The notes under the pieces were generated by a model. That model did not search any database, was not told the DNA's origin, and was given only the letters and a program-made list of their open reading frames with translations. From Gentiana macrophylla (Eukaryota > Streptophyta > Magnoliopsida > Gentianales > Gentianaceae): a stretch of DNA of 64,000 nucleotides. Shown piece after piece: positions 56,009 through 64,000 of the stretch (positions are counted from its first letter, which is position 1; each line of letters begins with the position of its first letter). The position numbers and the translations under genes were made by a program. The stretch is from the NCBI GenBank assembly GCA_026214975.1, contig CM047810.1, forward strand, positions 95,992,316 through 96,056,315. Direction: 5' to 3'.

Positions 56009-59000
56009 ATGAGACTTACAGAAGCCTCTTCGAGAAAGCTGGTCTGTGATCACCGCAAACGCACAAATCACACCAAGGACAATTGTTGGAAGCTACATGG
56101 CAAACCTAACCCTCTAAAACCTCAAAACCAACCAGAAAGTCAAGGCAAACTTATCGGTGAAGAGGAGAATGACAAGAAGTCGAATGCTCGCTTTCTTTCG
56201 CCTTTAGAGCCTTTATTGCTCAAAGATCGTGAAGGTAGCTCCCCTAACAAATGGCCACTCATGCTAAAACAGTATATTTTACTCACCTCTTAGTAATGAG
56301 ACTGGATTGTTGATTCTGGGGCTTCTTCCCTATGACCGTAATGAAAACCTTATTACCCAATATATGCCATGCAACCAAATTCACGTAAAATTAAGACTGA
56401 TGGTTCTGTTTCTTATGCAAAAGGTGTTGGGAAGGTTAAACTTACTAATCGATATATCTACAGAATGTCCTGTTTGTTCCAAAGTTAGATCAGAACCTTA
56501 TATCTCACAAGAAACTCACTAAAGATCCGAATTGGACCGTTGTTTTTAATAAGAATCGATGTACATTCCAGATCTTTCTTCTCGTGAAGTGATTGGGCAA
56601 GCTAAACCACGCTCAGATCTGTTTGTGATCAACCTCGCCAAGACAGTAAGATCAAGACAGACCGCCTCGAATTGCACTCAAAACCTAGACAATATCATGT
56701 TATGGCATTATAGACTAGGACATCCAAGTTTTGGTTATTTAAAGTCTTTAATCCTGAATTGTTTAAAGGATGTAATCTTAATGATCTTCAATGTGATATT
56801 TGTCAATTTGCTAAACTCACCAAATCATGTATGCTAAGTTACCTCACTTGCCCTCTTCCCTTTCACCCTAATTCACAAGTGATGTATGGGGACCTCAAGA
56901 GTGAAAAGTATAACAGAAAAAGGTGGTTTGTAACCTTCATTGATGATCATACCGTAAACACTTGGTCGTTCTTAATGAAAGACAAATCAAGTTGGACCTA
57001 TCTTCCAAGAATTTTATCACATGGTCTCCACCCAATTTGATACTAAGATCAAGATCTTAAAGACGATAATGCTCGGAATACTATGAGTCTAACCTCGGTA
57101 ATTTCTTGACAAACAGAGGAATTGTTCATATCGGTAGTTGTGTGGAAACACCTCAATGAGAATGGGGTTCTTTGAAAGAAAGAACAGATCTGCTGAAATG
57201 GCCAGATCAATCATGTTCACTACACATGTTCCTAAATACATGTGGGGTGAAGCTATATTGATCTGCTACATATTTAATCAACAGACTTCCCAAAGAGTGT
57301 TAGGTTTCAAAACTCCTCTCCAAACCCTTCCGACCACACACTCCTCGCTCTCATCTTATTACCCAATTGCCTCCAAAGATCTTTGGTTGTACTGTGTTTG
57401 TTTATATCCATGCTCAACACAGTATAAACTTGATCCTAAAGCTCATAAGTGCATTTTCCTTGGATATGCACAGACAGAAAGGTTACAAGTGTTACTCTCC
57501 TCTTGAAAAGAAATTTTACAATTCTATGGATGTGAAATTCTTTGAAAGGACTCCATATTACAAAGAACCTCTTGAGCCGACCATCGATGGAAACTGATTG
57601 AGATTGAACTAAGTCCGTTCCTCAAGAAACCACTAACCCTCGGCGATCTGGCGACCCGAGTCTGCCGACCCGAGCCTCTTTGAACGGTAACCTCAAAGAA
57701 CCTCATCGAACTGCAGTCTGCTGGACCCTGACCATCGACTCTCAAAGATTCTCATGAAGTAGATGACAGACTCTATTGCTCTAAGGAAAGGGAAAAGATC
57801 ATGCACCGATCATTCTATTCATACTTATTTATCTTATGATCTCGTTGTCTCCTGCTTTTTGCCATGTTTACACAGACTGGACTCTCACTCTATCCCTAGA
57901 AATATTCGGAGGCTCTTCAAAATGATAAGTGGAAGGTCAGCTTTGTTAAAACAGAGATGACTGCACTCTTGGATAATCACACTTGGGACCTCACAACTCT
58001 TCCCAAAGGCAAGAAAACAGATTAGGCTGCAGATGGTTATTCACTATCAAATACAATGCGATGGTAAAATTGACAAGTATAAAGCCGATTGGTAGCAAGG
58101 GATTCACTCAAACTTATGGCATTGACTATAAGGAAACTTTTGCACCAATGAGCAAAGCTCAACACCGTCGAGTCTCGATTTCCCTAGTTGTCCAACTTGA
58201 CTGCCCCTTCACCAATTGGACATCAAAATGCCTTTCTAAATGGGGACCTCACTGAGGAGGTTTATATGACTGCACTTCTGGTTTTATCAATCCTCATACT
58301 CAAGGCAAGGTGTGCAAACCGAGGAAATCTCTATATGGCCTCAAGCAATCACCAAGGGCATGGTTTGGCAAACTCACTCACGTGGTTAAAGCCTGCTGGA
58401 TATCATCAATGCAACTCGATCACACCATGTTTGTCAAGACAACCAACCGAGGAGAGGTCCATTCTAATTGTATATGTGGATGATATCATCCTACTTTGAG
58501 ATGACTCTCTGAGATCCGAACTTGAAGACTCTCTTGGCAAAGGTGTTCCAAGTTAAAGATCCGGGCTACCTCAAGTACTTTCTTGGTATGGAAGTAGCTA
58601 GAACCACCAATGGCATTTCAGTCTCCCAAAGGAAGTATATCCTGGACCTCTCAAGGAAAGCGGCATCTTTGGGATGCAAACTCTTTGATCTCCAGTAGAC
58701 CCCAGGTCATACCTCTTCGCATGGTGACATTGTTTGTCGAGAAAGAACAATATCAAAGGCTTGTAGGCAAACTCATATACCTTTCTCACACAAGACCTGA
58801 TATTGCATATGGGGTCGATCTGTCACTCAATTCATGCATTGCCCTCTTGAGCAACATTGGGATGCAGTGAATAGGATACTGAGGTATTTAAAATCCACTC
58901 CTGGCCAAGGCCTGCTCTTCACCAAGTCTACTGATAGATCAATCAAGGTCTATACTGATGCTGATTGGGCTGGATGTCACATTGATAGGAGGTCTACCAC

Positions 59001-59229
59001 AGGCTATTGCTCATATATATGGGGGAACCTGGTTACTTGGAGGAGCAAGAAACAACCTACTGTGTCAAGAAGCAGTGCTGAAGCTGAACTAAGGGCACTT
59101 GTACTTGGCATGTGTGAAGCTCTATGGCTAAAAAGGGGTACTGATTGAACTTCAGAAACCGTACCACAACCTATCACACTCTGTTGTGACAATAATTCAG
59201 CCTTATGCATGGCAGAAGATCCAGTCCAT
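56009..59229 (+). pseudogene. Copia D zinc knuckle and pol remnant
   Basis: A knuckle-like CDHRKRTNHTKDNCW (56047) has Arg where the second Cys of CX2CX4HX4C is expected. The pre-integrase block LWHYRLGHPSFGYLK is at 56700. Integrase-region segments continue (AEMARSIMFTTHVPKYMWGE, about 57195; KCIFLGYA, 57447). RT: AFLNGDLTEEVYM near 58230, then RSILIVYVDDIILL at 58460 with the YVDD active site. RNase H (58834-59148): TDADWAGCHIDRRSTTGYCS, WGNLVTWRSKKQPTVSRSSA, then EAELRAL. Many shifts. The protein ends at ALCMAEDPVH, where the Gypsy-like element is inserted. Confidence 0.85.
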
Positions 59230-60296
59230 TGATAACGGAAAAATTCACTGTTATTTTGATAACAATTTACCCCATTTCTGATATCATTTTGAGTATTTTT
59301 ATATCGTTTCGAGTCTTTAATTCCTTAGTTTCATAAAAATATATAAGTAGTAACTATTATGTAAACTATCGTGTTTTTATAAGTTTTTATAAGTTTTTGT
59401 ACCGGTTTAGTAACCGGTGTGTTGTGTCGGATTTACGTTTGGTATTTTGGTGGTTCATTGCAGAATCATAAGTGGACCAAGATCCTACGTAACGACATGT
59501 TTTGAGCCCTAAAAGAGGTGTTTAGAGGGTTAGAAGAAGGTGCCACAAGCTTACGAGTTCAAATGGATCAAATTTTTCTTAAGTACTTAATCGTTACATA
59601 TTTTAGACGAAAGATTTGACCCAGCTTAGAGGCATTTTCAGGGGATGACTTCTTAATGAAAGTTGTAGATCTTCACATAAGCTTTCCAACGCATTTTGAA
59701 TCAAGTCAATTGGACTTCTACAACTCAAATGGTGGTCAAGTGGCTAATCGGTTCATATGAGTAGAAATCCCGAAAACGACACGACTTACGAATGGCTCAT
59801 CAAAACGACATTTTCTGAAGAAGAGTCCTTCATAAAAGTTGTAGAGTTTTCCGAGAGCTTAATTATGACATTTGGATCACGTCATTTGGAGGTCTACAAC
59901 TCGAGATATGAATTTTAGAAGTTTAATATATAATTATATAATTATATATACATACGAGCACATGCAGTTAGTTAGAGGTAATGATGAGTAATGATTACAC
60001 CGGACCGGTCCGGCTCCTTCAAGGACCGGTCCGGCCTCAACATTTGCCTATATATATATGAGAGGTTTTAGCAGATGAAACCTTTGCCCCTTCTTCGCCC
60101 TTTCTCTTCTTCTTCTTCTTCTTCTTCTTTATTTTATGTTGGGGCCTATATGTAGTTATATATGTAGTTATAATGTCGGTGTAATAACCCGACTAGTTAT
60201 ACTTTTAATATAATTTCATTTCCGCTTTTTATTGCTTTCTTTTACTTTTATGCAATTAGTATAAATAAATATATATATATTATATACATATCTATA

Positions 60297-60376
<80 letters not shown>

Positions 60377-61261
60377 CTTTTACGCACTTTTATTTACGCA
60401 TTTTTATTTACGCAATTTACTTACGCATTTACTTTTACGCACTTATATATATATATATGATATATTTTTCTTTTCTGTTATAATGAGTAGCTAAAGTAGT
60501 CACATAGCCGAATTATGTGAAAACGGGTGAAATTAACCCTCGGTAGACGAGATGGGAGTTGTGTAGCACGTAATATAATGTTTTAATGATTAATCCACGT
60601 CCTAAAACTTATTATAAACGTCTTTGAATTAGATTGATCATCTAGTCCACTGTCACACACATCGAACCTATAAATGCATTTTGCGGTGAGATGTGGGAAA
60701 AAGGGGTTTTGGGATCGTTGCGTAGATTCGGCCTAGTTGTTAAGACCGTTTCCAATACAGAGGTTTGTCATTGTTGTTCGAGCGACTCAAAGAGCGTAAT
60801 CATGTTAGGTTAATCGGTTTTCTAAAGGGAAAATTAATTAACTTCACATAGGGTGTTGAGTGAGAGTTGTTCAGATCTTAACACCGAATTGGAGTTGGCA
60901 CCCGTGGATGTCGTTAAAATACTTGTGGAAAGGTAGGTTGGTTAAAACACACTCCTAATCAAGTTTTTCCCGTGGGGAGATAACTTTGTTGGATCATAAC
61001 TCGGCTATGCTTTTTAATCTCGTTAGAATAATCTTTACTTTTTCGTGCATTAGCTATAACACTCCACTTAAAACTTTGATCGCCTAGACTAAGCACCACG
61101 TTCGCTTTGGTACTCACAACCACATTTCTCTTGGGACGACCTCGTACTCTGTAGCTATCCTAGCAATCGACCTGGTACTCTGCCAGTTAGAGAGTTAGTT
61201 TACCCACAGTTTTGCGAGCTTTTATAAATGTATTTTTAGTGGGTGAATTTTTCGCTCATCA
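59230..61261 (+). repeat. 5' LTR of the Gypsy-like element, 2.03 kb
   Basis: TG at 59230 and CA at 61261, directly before AAAATTGGCGCCG. It contains GTCCGG/CCGGTCCGG blocks (about 60000-60035), a TATA-like CCTATATATATATGAGAGG (60045), a CTT repeat (60095-60128) and a long (TA)n tract (60296-60372). Confidence 0.75.
60252..60372. repeat. (AT)n tract within the LTR
   Basis: A nearly pure TA repeat at 60296-60372 with shorter AT stretches before it; TTTACTTTTACGCA/TTTACGCA units follow (60374-60442), a second short repeat. Confidence 0.9.
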
Positions 61262-61266
61262 AAAAT

Positions 61267-61284
61267 TGGCGCCGTTGCCGGGGA
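61267..61284 (+). promoter_or_regulatory. Primer-binding site 1 (tRNA-Asp)
   Basis: TGGCGCCGTTGCCGGGGA, the complement of the 3' end of plant tRNA-Asp including CCA, placed 5 nt inside the LTR end. Confidence 0.9.
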
Positions 61285-61323
61285 CCAATATTTTAGTGGG
61301 TGTATTTTTCTCTCATCAAAAAT

Positions 61324-61341
61324 TGGCGCCGTTGCCGGGGA
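61324..61341 (+). promoter_or_regulatory. Primer-binding site 2 (tRNA-Asp), duplicate
   Basis: A second identical TGGCGCCGTTGCCGGGGA exactly 57 bp downstream, inside a 57-bp direct duplication (about 61238-61294 and 61295-61343) that includes the last LTR bases (CTCATCA). Confidence 0.9.
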
Positions 61342-61484
61342 AATGTGTGATATTGTTGTGATATCTTGTAAGTGAACCGAAGGCTTGGGCCTAGGTTTTA
61401 TAAAAATAAAAATAAAAGCGAAAAAAAAAAAAAAAATATTATTGTTTTCTTGTTGTTTGCCGAGATCTTGCAGTTTGAGCTTAA

Positions 61485-62458
61485 ATGGATGGATTTTTCA
61501 ATCAATACTACTCACTGAACAACAATACTCCTACCAACCACAGCACTGAACAATGTTATCAACAGCAGATTCGTGCCTCGGCCTCAATATCAACAAAGAG
61601 AATAATCAAGGTTCTTGGTCCTATAATTGCCCTAATACATACCAGACCGAATTATGGTTATTCGAGCAATGAGCCACCATGTTACGAGGGTTGTCCTAAC
61701 CCTGGTGCTTATCAGATTACAAAGTGTTCATGCTCAATGTGTTGATAGCTTCAACTAGATTCAGCCACCTGATAAGTGTCTGGAATGGCAAGAAGACTGC
61801 TACTCACCTCCAATATATCAAAGTCAATACGATCGCTTTCCCCCATGCCACAAGAAGAATTCACCGACAACAAATAGAGCAACTAGAACGATTGAACCGG
61901 ATCTTGGAAGAGCGATCGCTGGACATGCAGGAGTTCAAGGTAAGTACTGACTCCGCCATAAGAAATCTTCAAGACAAGGTGGGGGAATTGATTGAATTAG
62001 TGAGGTATGTGAAAGAGGCAGAGACATGTGAGGTGGTTAAGGATGATGATGTTATCACCGAAGAAGTTCAGGTCGAGAAAAAGGTTGATGATTCAGTTTG
62101 CTATGCTAAGATTTCAGAGCCAGATACAGAGCTAGAGGAGCGGGAGATTGATTGGCCATCTTTAGTAAAGCCACTGGGAGAGTTGGTAATAGCTGATATA
62201 TCGGTCCCGGATTATTACATTCGTCCACTCTGTGAGGATGAATTTTCTACGGTCCAGTTTGTATACTCCTCGATGGATGAACTATATGGAATAGCAAAGA
62301 AGATGGTTCGACAGGCTGATAAAAGAAGATTCTCTGGCTGGGAGGAGATAACATCGAGGGCCAAACGAGGTACGTTTCTAGACAATTTAATTTCTTTGGT
62401 TCTCGCATTGTTAATTTTTCTTAAGCTATTGATCTTCTTAAGTTCTGATTTTGGTTGA
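61485..62458 (+). pseudogene. ORF of the Gypsy-like element (coiled-coil, function unknown)
   Basis: Two overlapping reading frames: 61485-61745 (MDGFFNQYYSLNNNTPTNHS, Asn/Gln-rich, with PPCYEGCPNPGAYQ) and 61724-62458. They were probably once one frame, joined by a shift near 61725. The second contains a likely coiled coil (QIEQLERLNRILEERSLDMQ and following heptads), then an acidic part (EEREIDWPSLVKPLGELVIA) and WEEITSRAKRG; after that the reading runs into a hydrophobic stretch that is probably non-coding. There is no zinc knuckle, protease or polymerase motif. It could be a reduced gag of a non-autonomous element; I do not recognise the family. Confidence 0.45.
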
Positions 62459-62497
62459 TAATTTGTAATTAGTCGAGCCAAAGACGTAAAACAAAGG

Positions 62498-62522
62498 CGC
62501 TTGGGGGGAGGCAACCCCGCCT
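62498..62522 (+). promoter_or_regulatory. Purine-rich motif GGGGGGAGG followed by CAACCCCGCCT
   Basis: CGCTTGGGGGGAGGCAACCC resembles polypurine-tract-like motifs of plant Gypsy elements. It is followed by CCCCGCCTTAATAAAA, which recurs in altered form at the tRNA-Asp junction (62847 onward). Confidence 0.5.
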
Positions 62523-62820
62523 TAATAAAATTGTGTGAAATAATAATAATAATAGTAATTTGGATACGACTAGTATTAATGAAATGTAGAATCTGTATGA
62601 AATATAAACACAAATCACAACCAAGTCTCAGGATGAATGTTTGAATGTCATTAAAAGGAAACGATTAGGTGGTTATCCGAAAATCCCGAGGGAGTACAAA
62701 GAAAACATTAAAATACATCATTTCTTGGACTTAGGTTATTGAACCTCGAGGATCTGGGTATAAAAGACTCAATACTCTTTCACACATTTCATTTTATAAT
62801 CTAGTCTATTTCAAATTTCT

Positions 62821-62853
62821 GTCGTTGTAGTATAGTGGTGAGTATTCCCACCT
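62821..62853 (+). other. 5' fragment of tRNA-Asp embedded in the element
   Basis: GTCGTTGTAGTATAGTGGTG followed by AGTATTCCCACCT corresponds to nucleotides 1-33 of plant tRNA-Asp(GTC) with two transitions (A to G in the D loop, G to A before the anticodon). It starts at the mature 5' nucleotide and stops before the anticodon; then TTAATAAAACTGTGTG follows. The rest of a tRNA is absent, so this is not a functional tRNA gene. Confidence 0.85.
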
Positions 62854-63239
62854 TAATAAAACTGTGTGTGTAATAAAAATGAATCTATGAATAAATGACT
62901 TGATTATGATATATGCTCATGTGATACTCTCTATGATACGTATATGCTTAGATGTTCTGTGCTTTACCCGTGTGGGTGATTTTTCCATCTAAAGCTATTA
63001 TATAGCCTATCGAATTTTCTGACGTGACAGTGCCATTATCTTATTATTCCCATATCCCTATTGCATATTTTGGTACGAGGACCATGTCCCGTGTTGGCTT
63101 TGTTTTGGTTGTTTTGGTACAGGGATTCGGGATGTGCTTTCTCATGGCTGTTACGGGATTCGATAGCACCTTTCTGCCTCGTTTTATAGCTAAGTCTTCC
63201 TCTCTATCTCATTTACACTCTGAGAATAATGAAAAATCG

Positions 63240-64000
63240 TAAGTGGGGGGTAGAGTCGTGGTTGGTCTAGAAATGGCAGTAAGTGTTTAAACCCTTAGTT
63301 TTTGATCTTTTTCGAGCATTATTTAGTTGATTAAAATAATCAGATAAGGTATAAATTTCATGGATTTAAAGTCAGTAATGATCAATTTGGATATGTATAA
63401 CAAATTTGAACCGTAAGTGCATTTTAGCCTAAATTTATTTGTGTAACATGAATTCCTTCACGTAAGCCTTTGATATTGAAGCGAAAATTTTAAAACTGTA
63501 TCCATTCAGTATTCTAGTGGTTTATTCTAGAAATAGTAGTAACTTAGTACCTAATTTCTGAACGTGTACTGTGAATATCTGAAGGTTTGAATGTGATAGA
63601 AAGAATGTCAAAATAAGATAAACTATATATATGTCGGTTGTAGCTACCAATGATTTGAGTGCGGTAGGGCGTTATCACGAAACGTCCTATACCACTATGA
63701 GGCTTAAAAGCTCCCGATTGCCTGATGATAGTAGTCCAGCTAGGGTGTTATCACGAAACATCCTATTGCTGGGAATGAGGGCATAAGCAATAAAAAAATA
63801 AAAAATAAAAAAAAAATAATAATAACAACCTAGTTAACTTCTGACTATCCCCAAAGATAAATCGAATGATATGCATTAGGGATTATCCTAATAAGTATAC
63901 GGGAGGGCGTTGTGTGGAATCATTATCGCTTATACCTAGGGAAGTCATTAGGACTGTCTGAATGGATATTTGTGCGTTTGCTTGAATTATTCAAGAGAGG
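63240..64000 (+). other. Non-coding 3' part of the Gypsy-like element
   Basis: No ORF beyond chance. It contains the two hairpin units and an A-rich run (63794-63825). The element continues past the window end. Confidence 0.4.
63665..63765 (+). repeat. Two hairpin repeats, TAGGGYGTTATCACGAAACR
   Basis: 63665-63689 and 63741-63765 are 25-nt near-identical units, each folding as a 9-bp stem with a 7-nt loop (ATCACGA). They differ at two positions that pair with each other. Confidence 0.75.

Larger units (their letters stand above)
54833..59229 (+). mobile_element. Copia LTR retrotransposon D (5' part; interrupted)
   Basis: A 5' LTR (54833-55216, TGTGGAAATATTAC ... CTCTCTTCA), then a primer site TGGTATCGAGCC (55217-55228, near TGGTATCAGAGC), gag, integrase, RT and RNase H in Copia order. 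The same family as element C by LTR sequence and proteins. The RNase H tail stops abruptly at 59229, where the next element begins with TG. The rest of D, including its 3' LTR, should lie beyond the window. Confidence 0.88.
59230..64000 (+). mobile_element. Gypsy-like, tRNA-Asp-primed LTR element (5' part, LARD-like)
   Basis: Starts at TGATAACGG directly inside Copia D. A long LTR (59230-61261) is followed by primer-binding sites identical to the complement of the tRNA-Asp 3' end. One modest ORF region (61485-62458) lies next, then a purine-rich motif CGCTTGGGGGGAGGCAACCC (62498-62517) and a long non-coding tail. No protease, RT or integrase is seen up to the window end. This combination fits large non-autonomous Gypsy derivatives (LARD-like) or the 5' region of an Athila/Tat-type element. 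The 3' LTR would lie beyond 64000. Confidence 0.75.

Noticed and set aside
62821..62893. Functional tRNA-Asp gene
   Set aside because: Only the first 33 nt match; there is no anticodon arm, T arm or acceptor partner downstream.
1..64000. CRISPR arrays, bacterial operons or phage genes
   Set aside because: No regular spacer arrays, Shine-Dalgarno-led gene strings or prokaryotic gene families. All recognisable content is plant nuclear.

Overview
The window looks like nuclear DNA of a flowering plant, most likely a eudicot. It is AT-rich and carries intron-bearing plant genes: a Raf-like MAPKKK, an LRR-XI receptor kinase, a glycine-rich wall protein and an RPA1-like gene. Most of the rest is plant transposable elements (Copia and Gypsy-like LTR elements, CACTA, MULE, hAT, Stowaway and Tourist elements, SINE-like sequences). 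I cannot name the species. A run of 100 Ns (3583-3682) is a scaffold gap.

Layout. 345-3582: broken minus-strand PB1/Raf-like kinase gene running into the gap. 3683-8780: LTR-like leader, Copia pol remnant, SINE-like copy, upstream region of the next gene. 8782-13313: plus-strand LRR receptor kinase with one 1.26-kb intron and many 1-2 base frame breaks. 13314-17390: gene-poor DNA with a Copia gag remnant, an (AT)n run and a complete non-autonomous hAT element. 17392-39560: a nest. A single Stowaway-like MITE of under 300 bp was opened by a Copia element (17601-30747), a CACTA element (30793-39382) and a small hAT element (39397-39548). The Copia element itself holds two solo LTRs, one of which holds another Copia element. 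The CACTA element holds three copies of a 0.3-kb MITE, a 3.3-kb MULE and a captured gene piece. 39600-43000: further Stowaway MITEs, two of them nested pairs, around the only intact gene, a 154-residue secreted glycine-rich protein (41071-41535, minus). 43000-50400: two solo LTRs, a Tourist-like MITE, a SINE-like copy and anonymous AT-rich DNA. 50400-53540: AT-rich tandem repeats. 53780-54832: an RPA1-like gene remnant with GT-AG introns, cut by Copia element D (54833-59229), which is cut in turn by a Gypsy-like tRNA-Asp-primed element (59230 to beyond the window).

Most boundaries rest on matching target-site duplications (TSDs) that I read at both ends, so the order of insertion can be reconstructed. 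The most unusual signals are in the last element: its LTR/primer-binding-site junction is duplicated, it carries the first 33 nt of tRNA-Asp (the same tRNA its primer site matches) fused at a microhomology to its own sequence, and it has two hairpins with a compensatory base change. The host genes do not form an operon or pathway. The coding genes show so many single-base frame breaks that consensus errors in a draft assembly are a real alternative to gene death.
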